DNA from: an uncultured bacterium
GTDB lineage: Bacteria; Verrucomicrobiota; Kiritimatiellia; RFP12; UBA1067
Direction of reading: 5' to 3'
Length of the DNA: 35,124 nt
NCBI GenBank assembly: GCA_902775595.1
Contig: CACYNF010000018.1
Coordinates: 1-35,124, forward strand
The first letter of the stretch is position 1. Each line of letters opens with the position of its first letter. The notes under the pieces are model-generated. The model was not told the DNA's origin. It searched no databases and saw nothing but the letters and a program-made list of their open reading frames with translations. The position numbers and the translations under genes are program-made. This document shows, piece by piece, positions 15,801 to 22,712 of the stretch.

Positions 15801-17575
15801 TCATGATGCCGGACGCGCCGCGCTTCGTCGCGCCGGGGGATATTTTTGAGGCGACACTGCCGATATACAGGAGAGATGGGGATAGCCGTGTAGAACATGT
15901 AGAACGTGTAGATGGGGAGATCGAGTATTCAATCAGCGTTGGACGGAATGTCGTCGTTGCCGAGGGCAAGGTCATGATTGAGAAGGATGGCCACACAAAC
16001 ATTGTCGTGAGGTTGACTGCTCCGGAAGAGCCTGGGGAGATGGGCGTCGCATATTCCGTGAAAGGCATGGGAGAGACGCATCATGAGAGAATAATCCTTC
16101 CCGTACGCCCTGCCGTCGCATGGGTGGAGACTTCAGGAGTGAAGAGGGGTCAGGAGTCAGGGGTCGTAACCGCCCCTTGCGGGGGTTCGCGACCCATGGG
16201 GAAGCGAACACGCCGAGCGGAGCGAGTGCCGAGGAGTCAGGAGTCAGGGGTTTGGGGGAACCCATTTGAGAAATACAGCGAGAAGGTGTATGACTCGCCT
16301 GTCGGACAGTACGAATCGGCGCTACGGTGGCTCGCGGAATATCCGCACGGCTGCCTTGAGCAGACTTCCTCGCGCATGTTCCCGCTGATCGGCGCGGGCG
16401 GGATCCTCGCCTCCGTCTCGCCGACGGGGAAAGACGTGGTGGCTTCTGGCGTCAGGCGCGTCGAGTCGATGGTGAGGTCTGTCGACTTCGTAATGTGGCC
16501 TGACTGCAACTATGCGCCATGGGACCCAGAAGTGTCGCTTTATGCCGCGCACTTCCTCGTCGAAGCGGAGAAGAATGGCTATGCGCTCAACCGCCTCGCG
16601 CGCGACCGCGTCTTCAGTTTCCTGAAACGCTGGGCGATGTCGACGAACGACACTGTGTCGGCCTACGCCTGCCACACGCTCGCGCTCGCCGGCAAGCCGG
16701 AGAAGGACCGCATGCTGCGGCTCTACGACGCGTCGACCAACCTGACGCTCCTTTCGCGCTCCCGCCTCGCCCGCGCCTTCGCCCTCGCGGGCGACAGGCG
16801 CCGCGCCGAGGCGCTGCTTGCGGCGAATGTCGCGCCGTCGTCGGTGAAGGACGCCGCGTTTGCCGTCCTCGCGCTTCTTGAAATCGACCCTGATGACTCG
16901 CGCATACTCCCGCTCATCTCCTATCTCGACAGACAGCGCGGCCGCGAGCGGCTTTCGTGGGGAACGACGGGCGACAACGCGCATGCGCTTCTCGCGATAG
17001 GCGCGTACTACCGCCACCATCCCGCGAAACCGGGCGAGAAGTTCGTCGTTTGGCACAAGCTCTCGCTGCCCAAGCCAAGAGACGTAAAGGACGAGTCGAG
17101 CGGCATCTCCATTGTGCGGCGCTACCTTACGCCCGAAGGCGGAGAGGCGGATCTTTCGAAACTATCGCTCGGCGAGATGCTCATAGCGGAACTTGCGCTC
17201 AAGGTCGACGACACGCGCGAGCTTTCGGATCTCGTTGTCGAAGACCTCTTCCCCGCTTGCTTCGAGCCGGTGCATGGAGGGCTCGCACCTTCGTTCGCTC
17301 CGCGCGGACCCGATGGCTCCGCACTCGCTCGCTCCGAGTCGAGCCTGAATTTAGATCAAGGCAGATGGGTGATGCGTTCCGACGCGCGCGACGACAGGAT
17401 GCTCGTCTTCTCGAAGAAGTTCACGCTTGCGAAGGGCGAGGAGGCGACCTTCCGCTACCCTGTGCGCGTCGTTTCCGCTGGCGACTACATCCTTCCCGGC
17501 CCAAGCGTCGAGGCGATGTACCACCCGGACCTCCACGCACGCCGCGCCCCCTCGCGCATTTCCGTAAAGCGGTAG
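12887..17575 (+). CDS. Bacterial alpha-2-macroglobulin with thioester
   Basis: This 1562-residue envelope protein is thought, by family, to trap foreign proteases that breach the outer membrane. An N-terminal helix (about 5-27) with no lipobox acts as anchor or signal. A Pro/Ala linker follows, then MG-type beta domains (VWVTSLMNGTPLDGVKVAVYS; AFLWTDRGIYRHDERIMVHA). The bait/ANA part reads ALVTVVDEGI. The thioester motif is PHGCLEQTS (Cys1156, Gln1159), in the alpha-toroid domain. The gene starts 51 bp after the TolA-like gene, so it is likely in the same operon; the common partner PbpC is absent nearby. Three insert-like repeats (15883-15914, 16137-16262, 17274-17350) lie in frame, the second just before the thioester domain. 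Confidence 0.92.
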   Translation: MNKKKLAVVGAFAALAVALCATASSLFWVCRKVRAFEAEHGGSVYANLSKAQMDEIVKAKIKQAATNTAPASASTAVQPQPAPTAEKPKGPPPPPKPMVRFAAPGRYLPPGGARAVGVESVNVTNIHAEIRRVVPENIVQLLAREEREYSRYRWGGSADDKETAELSGEVEERDFACVNRPNEKETVAVPVKMNDGGSSNGVFLVAVRSADRPCTDDCWWVDESKQNPSRYRLVSLSDLGLSVRMNGTDSPGVWVTSLMNGTPLDGVKVAVYSKANIKVMEGETDENGWSRLVRVAKGEPFAVVATSADGADSTFLALRDSMEVDETYPDGCRPEYLADDGVEAFLWTDRGIYRHDERIMVHALLRNGRRQAPNPMPVELRLVSPKGDTYSHLTATTDAEGSLLCDKFTVPADQPSGAWKFQAKIPGKDGRILGTAGIKVEEFAPPQIRVKVEADASAHPSNFAFFVSAEHLFGGPAHALACEGAVVFEDVAFAPPQWKGWSFGNCDLGLKPNFRTLSKTSLDREGKCVMSAPLWADSGLPKAVVRATAQGTVFEDGGRPATARASAVLHYYPYYIGSTLESWMRLDNGLAPKIRFACVKPDGSRHGESRTLSATLERIDSVYSYRRQSNGWETWDCERIRKVVAPAAKIVVPVGEDATFEIPAGTCGDYALTVTDPETGVSFAKTFYLSDWGDSAVRAPLSDPTAVSLTTDKPFYRVGETPRLMVRAPFAGWALVSVLREKDAYTDILALTNATSEIALRPVAADNAPNLDVYVSVVQSVEANARHMAARAHGQTTVSVRPAEDEIAVRIAKCDVAVGGEKGSSATVAFEARGASAALVTVVDEGINILTDEQVPDPAAHFAAPRQASHPLYDIYHRMLPVLGGDLLRASGVKTGGGAGAEMLGRVSPVPTRRFKPLSRWSGRVEVGEDGKGVCEFPLGEFVGEVRATVVAWSASASGSAAVQAKVTPKVVMMPDAPRFVAPGDIFEATLPIYRRDGDSRVEHVERVDGEIEYSISVGRNVVVAEGKVMIEKDGHTNIVVRLTAPEEPGEMGVAYSVKGMGETHHERIILPVRPAVAWVETSGVKRGQESGVVTAPCGGSRPMGKRTRRAERVPRSQESGVWGNPFEKYSEKVYDSPVGQYESALRWLAEYPHGCLEQTSSRMFPLIGAGGILASVSPTGKDVVASGVRRVESMVRSVDFVMWPDCNYAPWDPEVSLYAAHFLVEAEKNGYALNRLARDRVFSFLKRWAMSTNDTVSAYACHTLALAGKPEKDRMLRLYDASTNLTLLSRSRLARAFALAGDRRRAEALLAANVAPSSVKDAAFAVLALLEIDPDDSRILPLISYLDRQRGRERLSWGTTGDNAHALLAIGAYYRHHPAKPGEKFVVWHKLSLPKPRDVKDESSGISIVRRYLTPEGGEADLSKLSLGEMLIAELALKVDDTRELSDLVVEDLFPACFEPVHGGLAPSFAPRGPDGSALARSESSLNLDQGRWVMRSDARDDRMLVFSKKFTLAKGEEATFRYPVRVVSAGDYILPGPSVEAMYHPDLHARRAPSRISVKR
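15883..15914 (+). repeat. In-frame three-unit 9-bp tandem repeat in the alpha-2-macroglobulin gene
   Basis: TAGCC is followed by GTGTAGAAC, ATGTAGAAC and GTGTAGATG, encoding RVE-HVE-RVD (residues 1001-1009). The intergenic array at 1238-1269 (minus strand) has the same TAGCC lead and unit. A 9-bp unit adds three codons per repeat, so expansion is frame-neutral. Confidence 0.75.
16137..16262 (+). repeat. In-frame composite palindromic insert in the alpha-2-macroglobulin gene
   Basis: A GTCAGGAGTCAGGGGT block occurs at both edges of this stretch (about 16149-16164 and 16235-16250). Each is itself a 7-bp repeat. Between them, GGTCG...CGACC encloses AACC/GGTT and CCCC/GGGG pairs, giving a long nested hairpin, and a GCCGAGCGGAGCGAG tract follows. 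The encoded peptide (SGVVTAPCGGSRPMGKRTRR) is basic, Gly/Ser-rich and unlike either flank. It lies just before the thioester domain. The frame is maintained across about 125 bp. Confidence 0.65.
17274..17350 (+). repeat. Probable in-frame repeat insert near the alpha-2-macroglobulin C-terminus
   Basis: GGCTCG and CGAGCC bound the stretch, and CACTCG...CGAGTC forms an internal hairpin. CGCACTCGCTC is shared in part with the repeats at 16196-16235 (opposite orientation) and near base 30. The encoded segment (LAPSFAPRGPDGSALARSES) is Ser/Pro/Arg-rich in a domain otherwise predicted as beta strands. The evidence is weaker than for the other inserts. Confidence 0.45.
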
Positions 17576-17596
17576 CGAAAAATCGAAAACACCCCC

Positions 17597-17626
17597 TTGC
17601 GCGGGGGCGGGGAAATATGCTATACT
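17597..17626 (+). promoter_or_regulatory. Promoter of the tRNA-Asp/tRNA-Gln operon
   Basis: TTGCGC (17597-17602) and TATACT (17621-17626) are 18 bp apart. The first tRNA begins 22 nt past the -10, a normal distance for a tRNA leader. The CCCCC...GGGGG stem at 17592-17608 overlaps the -35 and may be the end of the preceding transcript. Confidence 0.6.
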
Positions 17627-17648
17627 ACACATCACTTTTCGGAGCAAC

Positions 17649-17725
17649 GGGGTTGTGGCGCAATTGGTTAGCGCACTGGACTGTCGATCCGGGGGTTGCG
17701 GGTTCGAGCCCCGTCGACCCCGCCA
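17649..17725 (+). tRNA. tRNA-Asp (anticodon GTC)
   Basis: Acceptor GGGGTTG (17649-17655) pairs with CGACCCC (17715-17721) with one G-U pair. The discriminator is G and CCA is encoded (17723-17725). The anticodon stem CTGGA/TCCGG holds the loop CTGTCGA, giving anticodon GTC for aspartate. The T-arm has GGTTCGAGCC. Confidence 0.96.
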
Positions 17726-17745
17726 ATCTGAGAAGATAGGGCGTT

Positions 17746-17819
17746 TGCCTCGTGGTGTAATGGTAGCACCGCAGATTCTGATTCTGCTTGTTGGGGTTCG
17801 AGTCCCTGCGAGGCAACCA
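17746..17819 (+). tRNA. tRNA-Gln (anticodon CTG)
   Basis: Acceptor TGCCTCG (17746-17752) pairs with CGAGGCA (17809-17815). The discriminator is A and CCA is encoded. The anticodon stem GCAGA/TCTGC holds the loop TTCTGAT, giving anticodon CTG, which reads CAG. It lies 20 bp after tRNA-Asp and is clearly co-transcribed with it. Confidence 0.95.
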
Positions 17820-17839
17820 ACGCGACGACGAAGAAAAAA

Positions 17840-17866
17840 CCTCGGCCACAAGCCGGGGCTTTTTTG
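17840..17866 (+). terminator. Rho-independent terminator of the tRNA operon
   Basis: CCTCGGC and GCCGGGG pair (one G-U) around CACAA and are followed by CTTTTTT. This is a compact GC stem with a T run, 20 bp past tRNA-Gln. The T run directly adjoins the -10 of the next gene, so the terminator and the next promoter are fused. Confidence 0.8.
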
Positions 17867-17867
17867 T

Positions 17868-17873
17868 TATAAT
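17868..17873 (+). promoter_or_regulatory. -10 promoter element of the SDR gene
   Basis: TATAAT at 17868-17873 lies 11 nt before the ATG at 17885, with no ribosome binding site between. The -35 position falls in the terminator hairpin of the tRNA operon and does not match the consensus. A leaderless or very short-leader mRNA is expected. Confidence 0.55.
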
Positions 17874-17884
17874 CAACGCAGCTT

Positions 17885-18649
17885 ATGAACGTTCTTATAA
17901 CCGGTGCAAGTTCGGGAATCGGCGAGGCGCTCGCGCTCGAATGCGCGAAGCGCGGCGACGGGCTTTTCCTCTGCGGGCGCGACCGCGGGCGGCTCGGCGC
18001 CGTCGCGTCCGCCTGCCGCGCGGCGGGCGCCGCAGTTCGCGCCGACGTCGTCGACGTGGCGGACGAGGCGGCGATGCGCGAATGGATCCGCTCCTGCGAC
18101 GCCGATGCGCCTCTCGACCGCGTTTTCGCGAACGCCGGCGTCGGTACAGGCATCGAGGACGAGGCGAACGTGCGGCGGACGTTCTCGACGAACATCGGCG
18201 GCGTGCTGAACACCGTCCTCCCCGCGGTAGAGGCGTTCCGCCGCCGCGGAAAGGGCGGACAGATAGTCGTCACCGCCTCCATCGCCGGCTACGGCCCTCT
18301 CAAGAGCTGCCCCGCGTATTCCGCGACGAAGGCATGCGTCAAGACATGGGGGCTTGCCCTGCGCGGGATGCTGCGGCCCGAGGGGATAAAGGTCTCTGTA
18401 GTCTGCCCGGGGTTCGTCCGCTCCCGCATAACCGACAGGAACACGTGCCCAATGCCGTTCTTCATGGAGGCCGACAAAGCCGCCCGCGTGATCCTCGGGC
18501 GAGTCGACCGCAACGTCGGTCTTATCGCGTTCCCCTGGCCGATGCGCCTCGCGTCGTGGGGCCTCGCGAGCCTGCCGTTCCGCATCAACGAGCTCGTCAA
18601 CCGCCTGCTTCCGGCGAAAGTGGCCGCGGGGAAGCCGAAGGTGCTCTAA
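17885..18649 (+). CDS. Short-chain dehydrogenase/reductase
   Basis: This 254-residue cytoplasmic NAD(P)-dependent oxidoreductase has a Rossmann fold. The cofactor loop TGASSGIG is at residues 6-13, NAGV follows in the middle, and the catalytic serine lies in VTASIAGY with Tyr145 and Lys149 in AYSATKACV. It belongs to the classical SDR family, near the DltE/YqjQ-type members with a hydrophobic C-terminal part (FPWPMRLASWGLASLPFRIN). The substrate is not evident. The next gene starts one base after its stop, so they are co-transcribed. The start has no ribosome binding site, consistent with the promoter lying 11 nt away. Confidence 0.92.
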   Translation: MNVLITGASSGIGEALALECAKRGDGLFLCGRDRGRLGAVASACRAAGAAVRADVVDVADEAAMREWIRSCDADAPLDRVFANAGVGTGIEDEANVRRTFSTNIGGVLNTVLPAVEAFRRRGKGGQIVVTASIAGYGPLKSCPAYSATKACVKTWGLALRGMLRPEGIKVSVVCPGFVRSRITDRNTCPMPFFMEADKAARVILGRVDRNVGLIAFPWPMRLASWGLASLPFRINELVNRLLPAKVAAGKPKVL

Positions 18650-18650
18650 T

Positions 18651-19736
18651 ATGAAATACGCGATCATTTCCGACATCCATGCGAACGTGACGGCGCTTGA
18701 GTGCGTCCTTGCGGATGCGCGCGCCAACGGCGCGGAGAAGATCGTCTGCCTCGGCGACGTAGTCGGATACGGCCCGCTTCCGGCCGAGGCCGTCGCGCTT
18801 GTGCGCAGGGAGTGCTTCATCGTCCTCGCCGGCAACCACGACGACGCGGTTTCGGGGCGCGGCGACTCCTCTACGTTCATCGATCTCGCGAAGGAAGCCG
18901 TCGAGCGCCATCGCGCCGCGCTCTCGGACGAGGATGTCGCGTGGTTGAAGTCGCTCCCCTACACCTGCACCATAGACAAGGCGGTCGCGGCGCACGGCGA
19001 TGTCTTCGATCCGCCGAAGTTCTACTACATCCTCGACGAGAATGGCGCCGAGGCGAACTTCGCGAAGACGGACGCGCGGCTCGTCTTCGTCGGCCACACG
19101 CACGAGCCGGCGATATTCGTGACAGGGCGCTCGGGCGCGGTCTACAAGACGGACGCGCAGGACTTCACGATCGAAGAACACAAGCGGTACATAGTGAACC
19201 CCGGCTCCGTCGGCTATCCGCGCGAGTCGGGCGGCAGGTGCTTCTCGTCCTACGTCCTCTACGACTCAGCCGAGGGGACCGTCACCTTCCGCTACCTGCC
19301 GTTCCAGGTGTCGAGCGTCATGCAGCGCGGCGACGCGAAGAGGATCGTAGGCAGGCGGATCGTCGCCGCAGTCGCCGCGGTTGTCGCAATCGTCGTGGCG
19401 GCGGTCGTCTGGGCGCTCGTGCCGAAGACGGTGGAGGTCGTCGACGATCCCGCGCTTGTCGTCGCCGAGAAGTCCATCCCGCTTGATCCCGACCTGAAGC
19501 ACGTCAGCGCGAACATAACGTTGGCGAGGGAATCCGATCCGGTCCAGCTCCGCATCGTCTTCGAATCGCCCTCTGGCACCGTCGTCGGTGTTGAGTCGCT
19601 CACCGTGAGGCAGTCGTCGAAGAGGGGCGTCAAGGTGCCGGACGGCTCCGCGCGCGCCCGCTTCACCGCGCTCAAGGCGCGGCCCGAGGAGCGGCCCGCG
19701 ATAGTTTTCTTCGCTCCGAGCGCATCTACAAAGTGA
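18651..19736 (+). CDS. Metallophosphoesterase with C-terminal membrane helix
   Basis: This is a 361-residue protein. Residues 1-225 form a calcineurin-like phosphoesterase of the YfcE/DUF2437-like type: SDIHAN (Asp8, His10), CLGDVVGYGP, LAGNHDD, AAHGD and FVGHTHEP all supply metal ligands, and NPGSVGYPR closes the domain. Such enzymes cleave phosphodiesters or phosphomonoesters with two metals. A membrane helix at about 230-250 (AAVAAVVAIVVAAVVWALV) is followed by about 105 residues resembling a beta domain. That is unusual, because YfcE-like enzymes normally end with the catalytic domain. With no signal peptide at the N-terminus, the catalytic part should stay cytoplasmic and the tail should be outside. 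Confidence 0.88.
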   Translation: MKYAIISDIHANVTALECVLADARANGAEKIVCLGDVVGYGPLPAEAVALVRRECFIVLAGNHDDAVSGRGDSSTFIDLAKEAVERHRAALSDEDVAWLKSLPYTCTIDKAVAAHGDVFDPPKFYYILDENGAEANFAKTDARLVFVGHTHEPAIFVTGRSGAVYKTDAQDFTIEEHKRYIVNPGSVGYPRESGGRCFSSYVLYDSAEGTVTFRYLPFQVSSVMQRGDAKRIVGRRIVAAVAAVVAIVVAAVVWALVPKTVEVVDDPALVVAEKSIPLDPDLKHVSANITLARESDPVQLRIVFESPSGTVVGVESLTVRQSSKRGVKVPDGSARARFTALKARPEERPAIVFFAPSASTK

Positions 19737-19743
19737 AATTTGG

Positions 19744-19787
19744 TATAATACAGGACAACAGCAGGCATAATACAGGGCAACAGAGAA
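19744..19787 (+). promoter_or_regulatory. Duplicated promoter segment before the phosphomannomutase gene
   Basis: TGG plus TATAAT (19744-19749) starts a 22-bp segment that is directly repeated. ATAATACAGGACAACAG at 19745 recurs as ATAATACAGGGCAACAG at 19767. The second copy carries CATAAT at 19766-19771. This gives two -10 elements in tandem. A GAAAGGA ribosome binding site lies upstream of the ATG at 19806. Confidence 0.6.
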
Positions 19788-19805
19788 GAAAGGACAGCTT
19801 AAATA

Positions 19806-21161
19806 ATGAGCATCTTCAAGGCATACGACATCCGCGGCATATACGGCACGGAGCTCACGCAGGACGACTTCTACAAGATCGCCAGGGGCTACGCGCAGTT
19901 CTGCGGCTTTACGGGCAGGAACAGCAAGGTCGTCGTCGCGCGCGATTGCCGCAAGTCGTCGGACGCGCTCTTCGCGGCGTTCTCGAAGGGTCTTGTGGAC
20001 GAAGGAGTTGACGTTATCGACATCGGCCTCGCCTCGACGCCGATGAGCTACTTCGCGAACGCGAAGCTCGGCGCGGACGGGTCGGTCATGATCACCGCGT
20101 CGCACAACACGAAGGAGTGGAACGGCTGCAAGCTCTGCAAGGCGAACGCGGTGCCGATCTCCGGCGCGACGGGGATCAAGGACATCGAGAAGCTCGTCGC
20201 GGGCATGAGCGGCGACGAGCCGCCCGCGGGCCGCGGAGACGTCACGAAGGTCGACGTCTCGGCCGACTACGCCGCGCATGTCAGGGCCTTCGCGCACATG
20301 AAGCGCCCGCTCCACCTCGCGCTCGACTTCGCGAACGGCATGGGCATAGCGGAATCCGTCGCGTTCAGGGACTCCGACATCACCTACGACGCGCTCTACG
20401 GCGAGTACGACGGCGATTTCCCGAACCACGACGCGAACCCTCTCCACCACGAGACGCTGAAGGATCTCCAGGCGCTCATGAAGGCGAACCCCGGCAAGTA
20501 CGCGTTCGGCGTCGCGTACGACGGCGATGCCGACCGCGCGGGGTTCCTCGACGAGAACGGCGAGATCATCCCGATGGACTTCATCACGGCGCTCGTCTCG
20601 CAGGACCTGCTGGCGTCGAACCCCGGCGCGGTGTGCTTCTACGACCTCCGCTCGTCGAAGGTGTGCGAGGAGGTGATCGCCGCGGCCGGCGGAAAGCCCA
20701 TGATGTCGCGCGTCGGCCACTCGTTCATCAAGGAGCAGATGCGCCAGAACGACGCGATCTTCGCGGGCGAGCTCTCCGGGCACTACTACTTCAAGGCGAA
20801 CTCCACGGCGGAGTCCAGCTCCATGGCGACGTTCGCGCTCGCGAACATCGTCTCCGCATCGGACAAGCCGCTCTCCGCGCTCATCGCGCCGCTCAGGAAG
20901 TACTCGCAGTCGGGCGAGATCAACACCAAGACGGCTACGCCCCCCGCCGAGATCCTCGCGAAGATAAGGGAGCTCTACGCCGCGAAGGCGCGCGTGTTCG
21001 AGCTCGACGGGGTTTCGGTCGACGCCTGGGATGCCGAAGGCTACTGGGCGAACGTGCGCATGTCGAACACCGAGCCGCTGGTGCGTCTCAATCTCGAAGG
21101 AAAGACCAAGGAAATCATGGAGGCAAAGCGCGATGAATTTCTCGCGATCATCCGTAGCTGA
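19806..21161 (+). CDS. Phosphomannomutase/phosphoglucomutase
   Basis: This 451-residue cytoplasmic enzyme interconverts hexose 6- and 1-phosphates, supplying sugar nucleotides for envelope glycans. All four domain signatures are visible: FKAYDIRGIYG at the start, the phosphoserine loop ITASHNTKEWNG (Ser99), the metal loop DGDADR (239-244), the sugar-specificity loop GELSGHYYF, and the C-terminal phosphate-binding SNTEPLVRLNLEGK. The serine loop has HNT where HNP is usual; this is a mild difference that need not affect activity. Length is typical. It overlaps the following lipoprotein gene by 29 bp. Confidence 0.95.
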   Translation: MSIFKAYDIRGIYGTELTQDDFYKIARGYAQFCGFTGRNSKVVVARDCRKSSDALFAAFSKGLVDEGVDVIDIGLASTPMSYFANAKLGADGSVMITASHNTKEWNGCKLCKANAVPISGATGIKDIEKLVAGMSGDEPPAGRGDVTKVDVSADYAAHVRAFAHMKRPLHLALDFANGMGIAESVAFRDSDITYDALYGEYDGDFPNHDANPLHHETLKDLQALMKANPGKYAFGVAYDGDADRAGFLDENGEIIPMDFITALVSQDLLASNPGAVCFYDLRSSKVCEEVIAAAGGKPMMSRVGHSFIKEQMRQNDAIFAGELSGHYYFKANSTAESSSMATFALANIVSASDKPLSALIAPLRKYSQSGEINTKTATPPAEILAKIRELYAAKARVFELDGVSVDAWDAEGYWANVRMSNTEPLVRLNLEGKTKEIMEAKRDEFLAIIRS

Positions 21162-22302
21162 TCATCTGCCTGTCTGCGCGCTCGCTGCGGCGCTCGGCAT
21201 CGCCCTCGCGGGCTGCAACCCGAAGGACGGCGTCAGGGAATACGCCGACGGGCTCGCCGCGTACGAGGCCCGCAGCCTCGAAAAAGCCGGCAAGCTCTTC
21301 GCCAAGAGCGTCGCCTACGCGCCCGGAAACGTCGACGCGCTCGTCATGCTCGCGCGCGTCCAGTGCGATCTGGGCGCGATGTCCGATGCCGGCGACACGA
21401 TCGCGAAGGCCGTTGCCCTCGCTCCCGACGCTCCCGACGTGGCCCTGCTCGACGCCGAAATCGCCCTCTATGCCGGAGACATCGCACGAGCCGTGAGCCG
21501 CTTCACGGCCGTTGCCGAGGACGCGAAGCTCGATCCTTCCGCGCGGGCTCTCGGCTGGGCCGGCCTCGGCATCGTCGAGATGACGCGCGACAGGCGCGAC
21601 TTCGCGCGCATCGCCTTTCTGCGGGCTATCCGACTCGACAGGCGCAACGCCTCCGCGCGCTACCATCTTGGTCTCCTCTACCGCGGCGACGAATACGGCT
21701 ACCTCGACGCGGCGCTCGAGCAGTTCGAGATATTCGTCCGCCTCGGCGAGACGGCCGATCCGCGCGCCGTCCACGTGCAGCGCGTCATAATCCCCGGCAT
21801 CAAGGCCGACATCGCCCGCCGCGCCGCAGAGCGCCCGGGGGCGCAGCGCCGCGACGCGAACGCCTCGGCTGCAGCGCTTGCCCGCGCGGATGCCGCGTGG
21901 AAGAAGGGGAGCCTCAAGGCCGCCCGCGACGAATATGCCGCGGCGTACAAGGCCGATGTCCTGAGCTATCCTGCGGCGCTCGGCCTCGCGAAGGCGTGGG
22001 AGAAGACCGACTCTACGGCGGCCGGACGCCAGAAGGCGCTTGACAGCTACAAGGCGGCGTGCGCGCTTCGCCCGGGCGCGATAGCGACGTTCCTGGCGGC
22101 TGGCGAGCTCGCCGCCAAGATCGGGCAGCACGCGACGGCGCTCGAGCTCTATTCGCGCGCGGTCGCCGCGAATCCGGCCGACATCTCGGCGATAGACGGC
22201 CTCATCCGTGCGCTCCGCAAGGTTGGCGGCAAGGACAATGCCAAGGTCGCCGACGCCTATCAGTCCTATCGCGATTCGCTTTCGGCCAGGAAGTCCAAGT
22301 GA
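21133..22302 (+). CDS. TPR-repeat lipoprotein
   Basis: This is a 389-residue exported protein. The start at 21133 is chosen because it gives a signal peptide ending in a lipobox (GIALAGC, Cys28). Longer upstream reading overlaps the mutase gene. After the cysteine come tetratricopeptide-like helix pairs: YEARSLEKAGKLFAKSVAYA, NVDALVMLARVQCDLGAM, RNASARYHLGLLYRGDEYGY, and TALELYSRAVAANPADISAI near the end. TPR lipoproteins act as scaffolds in envelope assembly. No specific partner can be named. It is coupled to the genes on both sides (29-bp overlap before, GTGA overlap after). Confidence 0.8.
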   Translation: MNFSRSSVADHLPVCALAAALGIALAGCNPKDGVREYADGLAAYEARSLEKAGKLFAKSVAYAPGNVDALVMLARVQCDLGAMSDAGDTIAKAVALAPDAPDVALLDAEIALYAGDIARAVSRFTAVAEDAKLDPSARALGWAGLGIVEMTRDRRDFARIAFLRAIRLDRRNASARYHLGLLYRGDEYGYLDAALEQFEIFVRLGETADPRAVHVQRVIIPGIKADIARRAAERPGAQRRDANASAAALARADAAWKKGSLKAARDEYAAAYKADVLSYPAALGLAKAWEKTDSTAAGRQKALDSYKAACALRPGAIATFLAAGELAAKIGQHATALELYSRAVAANPADISAIDGLIRALRKVGGKDNAKVADAYQSYRDSLSARKSK

Positions 22303-22712
22303 CCCTCGCGCCGCCAGACTACGTCGTCCTCGCGCTGGCGGCCGGCGGTGCGGTGACCGGCGTGTTCATCGGGCTTTCAGGCGCGCTCGCGTTCTTTTCG
22401 GGAAGTCTCGCGGCGGCGTTTGCGGCGACGTTCGGCTGGCGCTTCTTCGCGTCGTTCGTTTCGTCTGGCCTTGCCCGCGGCATCGCCGCGGCGCTCGCGG
22501 CGCTCGTCGCGTTCTGGATCGTGCGCGCGATCGTCAGGAAGACCGTCAAAGTCGCCCTCGCACAGCCCGGCGACTCGATTTTCGGGGCTCTTGCCGCGGG
22601 GCTTTCCGGCTTTGCGGTCGGGCTCGGCGTTGTTTGGCTCGCCCAGTTCATCGGCCTTCCCGGTGCCGAGGGGTCGGCTCTGCTAAGCGAGGTTCTCGGC
22701 TATGTCGGATGA
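22299..22712 (+). CDS. CvpA-like small membrane protein
   Basis: This 137-residue protein starts at GTG 22299, which overlaps the stop of the lipoprotein gene as GTGA. Four hydrophobic helices are visible (VVLALAAGGAVTGVFIGL; ALAFFSGSLAAAFAATFGW; IAAALAALVAFWIVRAI; IFGALAAGLSGFAVGLGVV). The D-x-x-V-L-x-L-x-x-x-x-G-x-x-x-G start and the helix pattern resemble the CvpA family, whose founding member is needed for colicin V production. The function of CvpA proteins in other bacteria is poorly defined. Similarity is by eye only. It overlaps the sigma-factor gene by 11 bp. Confidence 0.6.
   Translation: MTLAPPDYVVLALAAGGAVTGVFIGLSGALAFFSGSLAAAFAATFGWRFFASFVSSGLARGIAAALAALVAFWIVRAIVRKTVKVALAQPGDSIFGALAAGLSGFAVGLGVVWLAQFIGLPGAEGSALLSEVLGYVG

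Noticed and set aside
19266..20783. Minus-strand 505-codon open frame
   Set aside because: It spans two well-supported plus-strand genes (phosphoesterase and mutase) and their promoter; the composition is artefactual.
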